DNA from: Streptococcus macedonicus ACA-DC 198
GTDB taxonomy: Bacteria; Bacillota; Bacilli; Lactobacillales; Streptococcaceae
Reading direction: 5' to 3'
NCBI GenBank assembly: GCA_000283635.1
Contig: HE613569.1
Location: 1,079,501-1,143,500, forward strand
DNA length: 64,000 nt
Both the position numbers and the translations under genes were made by a program. Under the pieces are notes generated by a model that made no database searches, was not told where the DNA came from, and saw nothing but the letters and a program-made list of their open reading frames with translations. This document shows positions 21,253 to 31,215 of the stretch, piece by piece. The first letter of the stretch is position 1. The number at the start of each line of letters is the position of its first letter.

Positions 21253-22326
21253 TTATTTACGATACATTTTAAATTGTAGATAGAGGTCATTATAAATCCC
21301 TAACCATTTTTGTCCGAGATTATCATAAACTTCAAGGTTTTCAATGGTTTCTTCAGAAGGGTAAAAGGCTTGGTCATTTTTAACGTTATCTGGTAACAAT
21401 TCTTTGGCAGCGTCATTTGGTGTCGAATAACCAATGTATTCCGCATTTTGCGCAGCATTTTCAGGTCTCAACATGAAATTGATAAAAGCGTAAGCTTCGT
21501 CGATATGTTTGGCTGTTTTTGGAATAACCAAATTATCAAACCAAAGATTTGACCCCTCACTAGGCACGACATAATGCAGGTGTTCGTTAGAATCAAGCAT
21601 TTCACTAGCTTCACCAGAGAAAGTCACTCCAATAGCAGCATCACCATTAATCATGTATCCTTTCATTTCATCGCCGACAATAGCTTTGATATTTGGAGTT
21701 AAATCGTCTAATTTCTGAGAAGCAGCATTTAACTCTGACAATGACTTGGTATTAAGACTATATCCTAACGTTCCAAGCCCAATCCCCATAACTTCACGCG
21801 CTCCGTCAACAAGCATGATGTCGTTGGTGTATTCCGAATTCCAGAGGTCTGACCAATGCTCTGGCGCGTTTTCTACCATGGTGTCATTATACACAATGCC
21901 CAATGTTCCCCAGAAATATGGGATAGAATAATCGTTGTTTTCATCAAAGCTTAGCCCAAGAAATTCGTCACCGATATTTTCCAAGCCTGTAATTTTTGAC
22001 TTATCTAACTTGATAAGAAGATTTTCTTTTCTCATCTTATCAATCATATAATCTGACGGCACAGCGACATCATAAGTCGTTCCACCTTGTTTTATCTTGG
22101 TGTACATCGATTCGTTGGAATCAAACGTTTCGTACTGAACTTCAATTCCTGTTTCATCCGTAAATTTTGTAATCAAATCAGGGTCAATATAATCTCCCCA
22201 ATTGTAAATAACCAGTTTATCCGATTGACTTGTAGAACTTGTCGTCTTTTGCATGTAAACAGAAACGCCAAACAAAACAAGTGTGACCGCAATCACGCCC
22301 AATACAAAAGAATATAATCTACGCAT
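21253..22326 (-). CDS. potD: Spermidine/putrescine ABC transporter substrate-binding protein
   Basis: About 357 residues. Begins with a hydrophobic export segment (RRLYSFVLGVIAVTLVLFGVSVYM) and has the PotD polyamine-binding features: LVIYNWGDYIDPDL at the mature start and the SDYMIDKMRKENLL segment. It has no lipobox Cys, so it may stay anchored by the uncleaved segment. Binds polyamines outside the membrane and hands them to PotBC. Overlaps the end of potC; the ATG at 22326 follows GGGGGA. Last gene of murB-side potABCD. Confidence 0.9.
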   Translation of the reverse strand: MRRLYSFVLGVIAVTLVLFGVSVYMQKTTSSTSQSDKLVIYNWGDYIDPDLITKFTDETGIEVQYETFDSNESMYTKIKQGGTTYDVAVPSDYMIDKMRKENLLIKLDKSKITGLENIGDEFLGLSFDENNDYSIPYFWGTLGIVYNDTMVENAPEHWSDLWNSEYTNDIMLVDGAREVMGIGLGTLGYSLNTKSLSELNAASQKLDDLTPNIKAIVGDEMKGYMINGDAAIGVTFSGEASEMLDSNEHLHYVVPSEGSNLWFDNLVIPKTAKHIDEAYAFINFMLRPENAAQNAEYIGYSTPNDAAKELLPDNVKNDQAFYPSEETIENLEVYDNLGQKWLGIYNDLYLQFKMYRK

Positions 22327-23107
22327 CACGATCCCCCTTATCTTGCGAAATAAAGTAATAACCGATTACAAGCAAAATACTAAAAAGAAAGACAATCGTT
22401 GAAAGAGCGTTAATTTCTAGAGAAATACCACGGCGTGCTCGTGAATAGATTTCGACAGATAGGGTTGAAAAACCATTACCCGTTACAAAAAAGGTTACTG
22501 CAAAATCATCCAATGAATAGGTAAACGCCATGAAGAAACCTGAAATAATTCCTGGCGTCAAATATGGCAACATGACTTCTTTTAAAATTTGCCAAGGTGT
22601 TGCTCCTAAATCATAAGCAGCGTTAATCATGTCGTCATTCATTTCTTTCAAACGTGGCAAAACCATTAACACCACAATTGGAATAGAAAAAGCAATGTGA
22701 CTAAGCAAAACTGTCATAAAACCAAGATTGAAATGAAATAGCTCTGCTAAACGGGTAAAGAGAATCAGGAAACTTGCCCCAATCATCACATCAGGTGCTA
22801 CCATAAGAATATTATTCATTGAAAGAATGGTGTGCTGATGTTTTCGGCGTGCTTGGTAGATGAAAATCGCACCAAATGTCCCAATAGCTGTTGCTAAAAT
22901 GGAACTCAAAAACGCCAAAAAGAAAGTTTGAATGAGAATCAGCATCAAACGACTATCCGCAAACACTTCCGAATAATGCTCTAAGGTAAAACCAGTAAAG
23001 CCATTCATATCTCCGCCTTGATTAAAAGAATAAAAAATCAGATAACCAATTGGAATATAAAGGATGATAAAGACCAGTGTCAAATAAAGATTGGCAATTT
23101 TTTTCAT
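22319..23107 (-). CDS. potC: Spermidine/putrescine ABC transporter permease
   Basis: 262 residues, six hydrophobic helices, with the permease EAA loop AAYDLGATPWQILKEVMLPYLTPGI that docks to PotA. The ATG overlaps the potB stop (ATGA), suggesting translational coupling. Confidence 0.92.
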   Translation of the reverse strand: MKKIANLYLTLVFIILYIPIGYLIFYSFNQGGDMNGFTGFTLEHYSEVFADSRLMLILIQTFFLAFLSSILATAIGTFGAIFIYQARRKHQHTILSMNNILMVAPDVMIGASFLILFTRLAELFHFNLGFMTVLLSHIAFSIPIVVLMVLPRLKEMNDDMINAAYDLGATPWQILKEVMLPYLTPGIISGFFMAFTYSLDDFAVTFFVTGNGFSTLSVEIYSRARRGISLEINALSTIVFLFSILLVIGYYFISQDKGDRDA

Positions 23108-23898
23108 TTTCTTCTCTCCTTAGTCACCCACATCGTAGCCAACATTGCCATGATTAAAATCACACCAATGGTTGAACCCATACCCCAATTCTGTGTTGTC
23201 AAGAAGTGTTGCTCAATGGCTGTACCAAGAGTAATCACACGATTACCACCAATCAAGCGTGTCAGCATGAACAAGCTCAAACTTGGGATAAATACTGACT
23301 GAACACCACTTCTCACGCCGTTAAGCGATAAAGGAAAAACAACTTTGACAAAGGTTTGTAATTCATTTGCCCCCAAATCTCGACTAGCATTGATAAGATT
23401 GCTATCAATGTCATCAAGCGCATTGAAAATCGGCAAAATCATAAACGGAATTTCAATATATGAGGCAACAAAAATAAAAGAAAAATCTGTGAACAGAATT
23501 TGCTTAGGTCCAATACCAACAAAGCTCAAAAACGCATTGACACCACCTTGTTGCCCGAAAATTCCCATAAAAGCATAAGCTTTCAGCAAAAGGTTAATCC
23601 ATGTCGGCAATACAACCAACATCAACAAGAGTTGCTTATGTTTCAAACGTGTCAAAAAATAAGCTGTTGGGTAAGAGATAAGCAAGGTCACCAATGTGAT
23701 AATGGCAGCATATAAAATCGAATTGAAGCTCATACGAATGTACGTCCATGAACTAAAAAAGGTTTTATAATTATCAAGGGTAAAATGACCTCGAATGTCG
23801 AAAAAGGACTGCCAAAGAATCATAATCACAGGGGCAATGACAAAAAGAAGCAACCATAGCACATAAGGAATTGAGAAGAAACTAGAGTTTTTCTTCAT
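23104..23898 (-). CDS. potB: Spermidine/putrescine ABC transporter permease
   Basis: 264 residues from [15 protein letters not shown], six helices, EAA loop [26 protein letters not shown]. The start at 23898 follows GGAGGAACG and lies within the end of potA. Forms the membrane channel with PotC. Confidence 0.92.
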   Translation of the reverse strand: MKKNSSFFSIPYVLWLLLFVIAPVIMILWQSFFDIRGHFTLDNYKTFFSSWTYIRMSFNSILYAAIITLVTLLISYPTAYFLTRLKHKQLLLMLVVLPTWINLLLKAYAFMGIFGQQGGVNAFLSFVGIGPKQILFTDFSFIFVASYIEIPFMILPIFNALDDIDSNLINASRDLGANELQTFVKVVFPLSLNGVRSGVQSVFIPSLSLFMLTRLIGGNRVITLGTAIEQHFLTTQNWGMGSTIGVILIMAMLATMWVTKERRK

Positions 23899-25036
23899 TT
23901 CGTTCCTCCTCAATCGCATGAATCAAGCCATCTTCATGTTCTTCCATTTCGACATATTCTTCCAGACGGGCATCAAATTCTTCTTCTGTCTCGTTAAGGC
24001 GCATGATATGGATATCTTCAGGCGTAAAATCAAGCCCAATAATTTCGCCCTCAATCGCTTTACGAGTTGAATGAATCATCCATTCGTTTCCTAATTCGTC
24101 ATGAGCGATAATCTCATAGTGAACACCACGGAAAAGCTGTGTATCAACTTTAACACGTAATTTTCCTTCTTCTGGCAAAGTGATTTGCAAATCTTCTGGG
24201 CGAATAACCACTTCAACAGCTTCATTTGGACGCATTCCACCATCAACGGCTTCAAAACGTTTGCCATTGAACTCAACCAAATAATCTTCAATCATTGTCC
24301 CTGGTAAAATATTTGATTCCCCAATGAAAGTCGCCACAAAGTGGTTAATTGGTTCATCGTAAATATCAACAGGTGTCCCAGATTGCACGATTTCACCGTC
24401 ATTCATGACAAAAATCCAATCTGACATAGCCAAGGCTTCTTCTTGGTCATGAGTGACAAAAACAAAGGTAATTCCTAAACGTTGTTGCAGCTCGCGCAGC
24501 TCATATTGCATTTCTGTCCGTAACTTCAAATCTAAGGCTGATAAAGGTTCGTCAAGTAAAACGACACGCGGTTCATTTATAATCGCACGCGCAATCGCCA
24601 CACGTTGGCGTTGACCACCAGACAATTTCTGAATCGGACGTTTTTCAAAACCAGCCAAACGCACTATTTTAAGAGCTTCTTCCACACGACGTTCGATTTC
24701 TTTTTTATCAACTTTTTTTAATTTAAGAGGAAAAGCGACATTTTCAAAAACATTCATATGTGGGAAAAGCGCGTAATTTTGAAAAATGGTATGGACATCA
24801 CGTTTATTAATAGGAATATCATTGATACGTTGACCGTCGAGATAAACATCTCCTGTCGTCGCATCTAAAAGCCCAGCAATGATATTCAAAATCGTTGATT
24901 TTCCTGATCCTGAAGCACCAAGTAGTGTATAAAACTTTCCTTCTTCAAGTTCAAAATTAATGTCCTTTAAAACAACAGTACCGTTATCTTCAAATACTTT
25001 TGATACGTTTTTAAACGCAATAATTGGATTAGTCAA
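23882..25036 (-). CDS. potA: Spermidine/putrescine ABC transporter ATPase
   Basis: 384 residues. Walker [10 protein letters not shown] (about 40), signature [14 protein letters not shown], Walker [14 protein letters not shown]-loop VTHDQEEAL, and a C-terminal regulatory TOBE domain. Energises polyamine uptake. The usual N-terminus [13 protein letters not shown] begins at TTG 25036, about 15 bases from the GGAGG. The ATG correctly spaced from that GGAGG reads only M-R-I-D-stop. So initiation looks compromised compared with a normal potA, perhaps by a small insertion between ATG and ACT. Confidence 0.9.
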   Translation of the reverse strand: MTNPIIAFKNVSKVFEDNGTVVLKDINFELEEGKFYTLLGASGSGKSTILNIIAGLLDATTGDVYLDGQRINDIPINKRDVHTIFQNYALFPHMNVFENVAFPLKLKKVDKKEIERRVEEALKIVRLAGFEKRPIQKLSGGQRQRVAIARAIINEPRVVLLDEPLSALDLKLRTEMQYELRELQQRLGITFVFVTHDQEEALAMSDWIFVMNDGEIVQSGTPVDIYDEPINHFVATFIGESNILPGTMIEDYLVEFNGKRFEAVDGGMRPNEAVEVVIRPEDLQITLPEEGKLRVKVDTQLFRGVHYEIIAHDELGNEWMIHSTRKAIEGEIIGLDFTPEDIHIMRLNETEEEFDARLEEYVEMEEHEDGLIHAIEEERNEEKL

Positions 25037-25063
25037 TTCTCATAAAACCTCCTTGGAGCTTCT

Positions 25064-25966
25064 TTAACGTTTCTTTTCGCCGATAATTCGGACTTCACGC
25101 TCTAAACGAACGCCAGAATTTTGTTCAACTGTGTCAATGACATGAGCAATCAAGTCCTCATAGTCTTGTGCATTACCATCAGCCACATTTACCATAAAGC
25201 CAGCGTGTTTTTTACTAACTTCAACACCACCAATACGGTGACCTTTTAAATTTGCTTCGCTAATTAATTGTCCAGCAAAATGTCCAACGGGACGTTTAAA
25301 AACAGAACCACATGACGGGTATTCTAGAGGTTGTTTTAACTCACGTAAATGAGTTAAACGTGCCATTTCTTGTTCGATTAAAACGTAATCACCTGGTTTT
25401 AAGGCAAATTTTGCTGAAATGACCACATCACCACTATCTTGAACAGCTGAATGACGATAGCCAAACTTCATATCACGAGCTTCAATTGTCTTGATTTCAC
25501 CTTCTTTAGTAATCACTTGCGCTGAGACCAAGATATGTGAAATTTCACCACCATAAGCGCCAGCATTCATAAACACAGCGCCACCAATGCTACCAGGGAT
25601 ACCACAAGCAAATTCAAAGCCTGTCAAGCTATGGAATTTAGCAATGCGCGTCGTTTCAATTAAATTAGCTCCTGCTTCTGCTTCAATCACATAACCATTG
25701 ACCGTAACAGTGTTAAGTTTATCAAACATAATAACAAAGCCACGAATACCACCATCACGCACGATGATGTTACTAGCATTTCCTAGCACCATCCATGGAA
25801 TATTATTTTTATTAGCAAATGTAACAATTCGTGCTAACTCGTAACGATTTCGCGGAAAAGCCAAATAATCCGCTGGACCACCGACTTTCGTATAGGTGTA
25901 TTTTTTTAGCGGTTCGTCAACACGAATATCGATTCCTTTTAATTCTTCATTTAAAAATTCTAACAT
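25064..25966 (-). CDS. murB: UDP-N-acetylenolpyruvoylglucosamine reductase
   Basis: About 300 residues. Second committed step of peptidoglycan precursor synthesis; reduces UDP-GlcNAc-enolpyruvate with NADPH and FAD. FAD-binding type 4 motif [32 protein letters not shown], and the catalytic Ser region [11 protein letters not shown] are all present. The ATG at 25966 is preferred over a TTG three codons earlier. It precedes potA by 27 bases and is probably cotranscribed. Confidence 0.93.
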   Translation of the reverse strand: MLEFLNEELKGIDIRVDEPLKKYTYTKVGGPADYLAFPRNRYELARIVTFANKNNIPWMVLGNASNIIVRDGGIRGFVIMFDKLNTVTVNGYVIEAEAGANLIETTRIAKFHSLTGFEFACGIPGSIGGAVFMNAGAYGGEISHILVSAQVITKEGEIKTIEARDMKFGYRHSAVQDSGDVVISAKFALKPGDYVLIEQEMARLTHLRELKQPLEYPSCGSVFKRPVGHFAGQLISEANLKGHRIGGVEVSKKHAGFMVNVADGNAQDYEDLIAHVIDTVEQNSGVRLEREVRIIGEKKR

Positions 25967-26034
25967 TTCTTCCAACTCTACAATTCTTTAATAAAATAGT
26001 GGGCGCATGTTGTTAAAATCACTTGAACTCACTA

Positions 26035-26060
26035 CTAAAAAATCGGCATAAAGCCGACCT
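26035..26060 (-). terminator. Folate cluster terminator
   Basis: Leftward TCGGC TTTAT GCCGA (26043-26057) followed by TTTTTT, between folK and murB. Confidence 0.75.
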
Positions 26061-26094
26061 TAATTATATCAAAAAAATCAGCTTTTGACGATAG

Positions 26095-26574
26095 TTAAAC
26101 CAGAAGTTTTCGGACCTCTTGGACATTTAAATGCGCCAGATAAGATGAAATTGATTGTCCATTAAGTTGAAGTTGCGGAGCGATTTCCTCTAACGGTACC
26201 AAAACAAAAGCCCGTTCTGTCATGTAAGGGTGCGGAACGCTCAAATTTTCAGTAGCAATCGTCTCATTACCATACAACAGAATGTCGATATCAATGGTAC
26301 GAGGTCCCCAATGTTCATGCCTAACACGCTTCAGCTCTTTTTCGATGTTTTGACAAGCAAGTAATAATTCTTGCGGCGTCAAATCTGTCTCGAGCTCACA
26401 ACAACTATTCAAAAAATCATCTTGGTCTGTCTTTCCCCATGCTGCTGTTTCATAAAATGAAGAGACCGACGTCACAGAAGTCTGTTCTAATTGTTCTAAG
26501 CGTTCAAGCGCAGCCAGTAAATAAGCTTTTTTATCGCCGATATTGCTTCCTAAGCTCAAATAAACCTTTGTCAT
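26095..26574 (-). CDS. folK: 6-hydroxymethyl-7,8-dihydropterin pyrophosphokinase
   Basis: 159 residues. Transfers pyrophosphate from ATP to hydroxymethyl-dihydropterin. LSLGSNIGDKKAYL at the start and WGPRTIDIDILLYG (metal-binding Asp pair) are diagnostic. Overlaps the folB stop by ATGA. Last gene of the folate unit. Confidence 0.94.
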   Translation of the reverse strand: MTKVYLSLGSNIGDKKAYLLAALERLEQLEQTSVTSVSSFYETAAWGKTDQDDFLNSCCELETDLTPQELLLACQNIEKELKRVRHEHWGPRTIDIDILLYGNETIATENLSVPHPYMTERAFVLVPLEEIAPQLQLNGQSISSYLAHLNVQEVRKLLV

Positions 26575-26933
26575 GCGCGCTCCCGTTCTAACTCAATACC
26601 AACCGCATCATAATGCCCATTGATTGGCGGATTTTCTTTAAAAATCTTAATGTTAATGGCTTGAACTGGAGGAAATTGTTCAAAAATATCTTGACAAATT
26701 GCTCCTGCCAAACGTTCAATTAAAGCGTAGCGTTCTTCTTCAACTTGTCTTTTTATCGTTTCAAAAACCAGTCCATAATGAACAGTATCTTCTAGCACAT
26801 CAGACTGTGATGCTTTTTGTAAATCAACAGACAAGGTGCAATCAACGACAAAAATCTGACCAAGCGTTTGTTCTTCAGCGAACGCTCCATGGTAGCCATA
26901 AAAACGGCAACCTTTTAAATGTATTTTATCCAT
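26571..26933 (-). CDS. folB: Dihydroneopterin aldolase
   Basis: 120 residues from MDKIHLKGCRFYGYHG. Converts dihydroneopterin to hydroxymethyl-dihydropterin and glycolaldehyde. Active-site features FYGYHGAF-EEQ and IERLAGAI, with the conserved Lys in INIKIFKENPPI. An ATG is chosen over a TTG four codons upstream. Confidence 0.93.
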   Translation of the reverse strand: MDKIHLKGCRFYGYHGAFAEEQTLGQIFVVDCTLSVDLQKASQSDVLEDTVHYGLVFETIKRQVEEERYALIERLAGAICQDIFEQFPPVQAINIKIFKENPPINGHYDAVGIELERERA

Positions 26934-26999
26934 ATTAGTAATCAATCAGAAAAGAAGAAACCCTCCCCAGTGGCAAAGATAACTTCTCTCCTACCCCTT

Positions 27000-27803
27000 T
27001 CAACTCAGTTGACTAATCACTTTAACAATGTCACGATTAACGTCAACGTTATGTACACGAACAATTCGGCAACCTTTTAAGACAGCCCAAGCTGATAAAG
27101 CAGCTGTTCCCATATCACGGTCGGCAGCTAACGTTCCCCCACTAAGCAAATAATCAACCGTACGTTTACGTGAAATTCCAAAAAGAACTGGATAACCGAG
27201 CTTACAAACCGCATCTAATCCTTTTAGCAATTCGATATTTTGTGCCTCGTTTTTGGCAAAACCAAACCCTGGGTCAATCCAAATATTTTCAAGCGTAACG
27301 CCTGAGTCCAAAGCAGCTTGGGCACGTTCTGTTAAAAAATCACAAACTTCTTTAGTGATATTATCGTATTTTTCTTCCTCTTGATTATGCATCAAAATGA
27401 TAGGAACATTTTTCTCAGCTGCCAGCGCCAGCATTTTTCCGTCATAAAGACCAGCCCAAACGTCATTTAAAATATCAGCACCTGCTTCCAAGGCAGCCCG
27501 TGCTGTTTCAGTTTTATATGTATCAATACTCACCAATACATTAAAACGTTCTTTAAGCGCTCTGATAACAGGAACAACACGATTAATTTCTTCTTCTGCT
27601 TCAACGAAAGTATTGCCTGGGCGAGTTGATTCACCACCGACATCAATAATCTTAGCTCCTGCTGCAATCATTTTTTCAGCCTGAGCAAGGGCATTTTCAA
27701 TAGAAGTGTAAGAACCGCCGTCAGAAAAAGAATCTGGGGTCACATTAAGTATCCCCATGATACAAGCTGTTCCGTCAATCTCGTGTTTTCCAATTTTCAT
27801 CAT
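27000..27803 (-). CDS. folP: Dihydropteroate synthase
   Basis: 267 residues. Joins p-aminobenzoate to hydroxymethyl-dihydropterin diphosphate; target of sulfonamides. Signatures MGILNVTPDSFSDGG (loop 1), IIDVGGESTRPG (loop 2) and IWIDPGFGFAKN. The needed p-aminobenzoate would have to be scavenged if the broken pabC domain at 33.5 kb has no substitute. The start follows AAGGGGAG. Confidence 0.94.
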   Translation of the reverse strand: MMKIGKHEIDGTACIMGILNVTPDSFSDGGSYTSIENALAQAEKMIAAGAKIIDVGGESTRPGNTFVEAEEEINRVVPVIRALKERFNVLVSIDTYKTETARAALEAGADILNDVWAGLYDGKMLALAAEKNVPIILMHNQEEEKYDNITKEVCDFLTERAQAALDSGVTLENIWIDPGFGFAKNEAQNIELLKGLDAVCKLGYPVLFGISRKRTVDYLLSGGTLAADRDMGTAALSAWAVLKGCRIVRVHNVDVNRDIVKVISQLS

Positions 27804-27837
27804 GTCTCCCCTTATATGCTAACGTGCCAGTAAGGTC

Positions 27838-28401
27838 TTATTTTCCTAAAATCAGTGATAAGATTTCATTTCGTTCTTCACGATTTTCTTTGAAAATACC
27901 TTTTGCAACAGTTGTTACGGTTTTACTACCAGGTTTCTTGATACCACGCATTGTCATACACATATGCTCTGCTTCAAGCATGACAAAAATGCCTTTAGGA
28001 TGCAAAGCTTCTTCAAGTGCGGTAGCAACTTGGTCAGTCAAACGCTCTTGCAATTGCGGACGTTTACTAGCCACTTCAACGGCACGCGCTAACTTACTCA
28101 AACCAGTCACACGACCGTCACTTGGCAAATAAGCAACATGAGCTTTTCCATAAAAGGGAACCAAATGATGTTCACACATTGAATAAAATGGGATATCTTT
28201 AACTAAAACTACTTCATCATGATTTTCTGTAAAAACAGCTGTAAATTGATCTTTTGGGTCTTCATTTAAGCCTGAAAACATCTCTTGGTACATTTTAGCA
28301 ACACGTTTTGGCGTATCCAATAACCCTTCACGCTTAGGATTTTCTCCCAAGGCTTCTAAAAGTTGGTAAACTGCTGTTTCAAGTTTTTCTTGATTTGCCA
28401 T
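27838..28401 (-). CDS. folE: GTP cyclohydrolase I
   Basis: 187 residues from [19 protein letters not shown]. First step of folate synthesis: GTP to dihydroneopterin triphosphate. Zinc-binding [20 protein letters not shown], and the QERLTDQ and [14 protein letters not shown] C-terminal motifs. The ATG at 28401 follows GGAAGAG. Confidence 0.94.
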   Translation of the reverse strand: MANQEKLETAVYQLLEALGENPKREGLLDTPKRVAKMYQEMFSGLNEDPKDQFTAVFTENHDEVVLVKDIPFYSMCEHHLVPFYGKAHVAYLPSDGRVTGLSKLARAVEVASKRPQLQERLTDQVATALEEALHPKGIFVMLEAEHMCMTMRGIKKPGSKTVTTVAKGIFKENREERNEILSLILGK

Positions 28402-28437
28402 TATCTCTTCCAATCTTTTTTATTTTTCTATTATAGC

Positions 28438-29691
28438 TTAATTTTGCTGTCTTGACAAAAGCACAGGACGTACTTGTGATATGAAATAGAGCGACCCCGT
28501 GATAAGGTAAAAATCATCTTTACTGTCACTATCGATTTGCTTAACCCAGTCCTTCCAATCTGGAACTTTATGATATTGTTCTGGGTAACTTTCCAAAGCA
28601 AGCGAATTGTGATACTCAAACGTCGTTACATCAACATCCGTTAGTTGACTAAGCAATGCTAACATCGAGTCAATCGGTTTTGTATCAATAGCTGCAAATA
28701 AAATGTGCAAATTTTTGTCCTTGTACGCCTGCATGACATTAACGAGAGCTTTAATGCTTTCATTATTGTGTGCGCCGTCAATCATCACATTTGGAAACAT
28801 AAGCTCTGTTCGCCCAACCCAATGTGTCTGTGCCAAGCCATATTTGATAATTTCTTTGGTGACTTTTGGATACGTTTTACTTAATAGCAACGCAGCCGTA
28901 ATAGCAAGGCTAGCATTGCTAATCTGATGTTTACCTAGCATTGCTAAACGAATATCCTCGAGATTTTCTTGTCCTTGATAATCAAAGCCATTTTCAGTTT
29001 CATTAACCGAAAAATCCTTTTTAAATTCATACGTTTGGCTGCCACAAGCTTGCGCTTTTTTGAGGAAAACTTGACGAACATCATCACGTTCTGTGGCAAA
29101 AATGAATGGAACATGTTCTTTCAGAACACCTGCTTTTTGCTCAGCAATTTCTGCATAAGTCTGCCCTAAAACATTCTGGTGGTCTAAACCGATTGAAGGA
29201 CAAATAACCGCTAAAGCTTTAAAAACATTTGTTGAATCATAAAGCCCACCCATACCTGCCTCGATAAAAGCAATGTCAACAGGGTGCATATGCCCAAAAT
29301 ATTCAAACATCAAGACCGTGATAACTTCAAATTCTGTCGCAGGTTCTAAAGTCGTTTCAAGCGGCAAACGTTCCACTACTGGGCGAACACGCTCAACCAA
29401 GTCAAGAAAATCAGTCTCTGAAATCATTTGACCGTTTAAACTAATACGTTCACGAAAATCAACAATGTAAGGAGAGGTAAATGTTCCAACCTCATAACCA
29501 GCTAGTGAAAAAATATGTTGTAGATAGCTAGTCACCGAACCCTTACCATTCGTTCCGACAACATGGACAGCTGATAGCTTTGTCTGAGGATTGCCAAGTT
29601 CTTCCAACATCCAAGCCATCCGTTCCAAACCAGGCTTAATTCCAAATTTTAACTTGCCATGAATCCAATCTAAAGCTTCTTGATAATTCAT
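28438..29691 (-). CDS. folC: Folylpolyglutamate synthase / dihydrofolate synthase
   Basis: 417 residues from MNYQEALDWIHGKLKFG. ATP-dependent addition of glutamate to folates. P-loop GTNGKGSV near residue 50, omega-loop TSPYIVDFRERI, and the GAHN-(N) motif DGAHNNES. The start is preferred to a TTG eight codons earlier. First gene of the folC-E-P-B-K unit. Confidence 0.93.
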   Translation of the reverse strand: MNYQEALDWIHGKLKFGIKPGLERMAWMLEELGNPQTKLSAVHVVGTNGKGSVTSYLQHIFSLAGYEVGTFTSPYIVDFRERISLNGQMISETDFLDLVERVRPVVERLPLETTLEPATEFEVITVLMFEYFGHMHPVDIAFIEAGMGGLYDSTNVFKALAVICPSIGLDHQNVLGQTYAEIAEQKAGVLKEHVPFIFATERDDVRQVFLKKAQACGSQTYEFKKDFSVNETENGFDYQGQENLEDIRLAMLGKHQISNASLAITAALLLSKTYPKVTKEIIKYGLAQTHWVGRTELMFPNVMIDGAHNNESIKALVNVMQAYKDKNLHILFAAIDTKPIDSMLALLSQLTDVDVTTFEYHNSLALESYPEQYHKVPDWKDWVKQIDSDSKDDFYLITGSLYFISQVRPVLLSRQQN

Positions 29692-30303
29692 TAGTGAATT
29701 TCCCAATATGACCAAAAATACTCATAAAAAAGAAAAGTAAAACCGTCATTTCCAAACAAAATCTTTTCATAATGAATTTTTAGTCTATGTTTTATCCTTT
29801 CTGTCTTGACTTTACAATAACACTTCTATTATAGCACAAGAAATTGCTAAAAAGCTTGATAATCAGACTTTCTTCAAAGAAAGTTTCTGAATGTAGACAA
29901 ACTTACTTTTAACTCAAAATAAGTTGTAAACAATTGTTGTCTCACTGTTCGATTTCAGGATTATTTGCGAACGAAGTAAGCACAAAAACGATACTTTGTG
30001 CCGCTTAAATAATCTGGGAGATTGTTTAAGGTTACAGATAAGAGAAACGAAGTTTCTCCTACATCTCGGGAGTTTTAAGAATTCCTTGGATTCCTTCAAT
30101 AGTCCACTGGATTATTGAACCTGCCGTCGACTCAAACCATCTACTGGATGGTTTGAGGTCTGAGCCTAGAAATAAAAAAGCGAGAAACCTAAGGGAAGTA
30201 TCAAAAAAGACTTTTTCTTCAGCCTGAGACTTTCTTCAAAGTAAGTTTTCTCTAAAAAAACAGAACCTAGCTTTAAACTAAATTCTGTTTTAGTTATTTG
30301 AAA
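29692..30303. repeat. Intergenic hairpin array flanked by direct repeats
   Basis: No gene. A near-identical GACTTTCTTCAAAG(A/T)AAGTTT occurs at about 29867 and 30228. Between them lie several separate stems: AACTTA/TAAGTT (29900-29925), GCACAAA/TTTGTGC (29980-30001), GAGAAAC-GAA-GTTTCTC (30042-30058), TTCAATA/TATTGAA (30095-30119) and a perfect 11-bp stem (30130-30156). No T-box or riboswitch motif was found. Could be a structured RNA or a short repeat-derived element; not recognised. Confidence 0.5.
30254..30290 (-). terminator. Terminator of the amino acid ABC operon
   Basis: Leftward RNA AACAGAATTTAG pairs with CTAGGTTCTGTT (two G-U pairs), then seven T (30254-30260). Confidence 0.8.
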
Positions 30304-31182
30304 CTAATCTACGTTACCACCTTCGACAACCAAATCGTCAGGGTTAGTTGCATCTCCATAAACAGGTTCAAGCGTTTCTTCGTAATCTTTATGGAAGAAG
30401 TTTTCTTCGCCTAATGTCTTGATTTCGTTGTTAATCCAGTCAAGAAGTTCTGTATTTCCTTTTTGGACAGCTGGAGCAATCGTATCAGTATCTCCTAAAC
30501 TTGTAATTCCAACTTCGTAACCTTTATTTTCCAATGCCCAAGCAAGAACCTCTGTATTATCAGTTGAAAGAGCATCACCACGACCATCAAGAAGTGCTTG
30601 GTAAGCTTCGCTATATTGGTCATATTTTAATAAATTAACTTTTGGATAATTCTTTTCAAAATAAGTTTCAGCAGTTGTTCCTTTACCGACAATCAATGTT
30701 TTTCCTTCCAAATCATCAACAGAAGAAATCAATTGACTGCTTGGTGAGACAACCCCAAGTGCAACTTTCATATATGGAAGCGCAAAATCAACTTGTTCAG
30801 CACGTTCATCGGTAACTGTAAAATTCGCTAAGATAATATCAACCTTAGCCGATGTCAGGTATTCTACACGACTAGCGGGGTCAACAGCGACATATTTCAC
30901 ATCCACGCCTAAATCCTTGGCTAAGCGGTCAGCAAAATAAACATCATATCCTTGATAGTCTCCCTTATCATCAACGTAGCCAAATGGCTTTTTATCAGAA
31001 AAGACACCAATCTTGATTGTTCCGCTCTCTTTGATTTCATCTAGAGTACGAGCTTTTGCTGTATTTCCTGATGACGAACTACTAGATGACGTTGAAGAAG
31101 AGGATTTTGATGTCGAACAACCGACTAGCAAAACCACAACTAACAAACTAACAATCGCTAAAAAACGTTTTACAATTTTCAT
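30304..31182 (-). CDS. Amino acid ABC transporter substrate-binding lipoprotein
   Basis: About 292 residues from MKIVKRFLAIVSLL. Lipobox VVVLLVGCS with Cys near residue 22 followed by a Ser-rich linker, then SBP_bac_3 domain (GTIKIGVFSDKKPFGYVDDKGDYQGYDVYFADRLAKDLG). Binds a polar amino acid outside the membrane; glutamate/aspartate or cystine are plausible but not decidable. The ATG at 31182 follows AAAGGA. Last gene of a four-gene unit. Confidence 0.9.
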   Translation of the reverse strand: MKIVKRFLAIVSLLVVVLLVGCSTSKSSSSTSSSSSSSGNTAKARTLDEIKESGTIKIGVFSDKKPFGYVDDKGDYQGYDVYFADRLAKDLGVDVKYVAVDPASRVEYLTSAKVDIILANFTVTDERAEQVDFALPYMKVALGVVSPSSQLISSVDDLEGKTLIVGKGTTAETYFEKNYPKVNLLKYDQYSEAYQALLDGRGDALSTDNTEVLAWALENKGYEVGITSLGDTDTIAPAVQKGNTELLDWINNEIKTLGEENFFHKDYEETLEPVYGDATNPDDLVVEGGNVD

Positions 31183-31215
31183 ATATAATTCCTTTTTATA
31201 ATTAATCACTAAAAC

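Noticed and set aside
29880..30200. T-box or other amino acid leader upstream of folC
   Set aside because: No T-box sequence (AGGGTGGNACCGCG), no S-, lysine or purine riboswitch core found on either strand.
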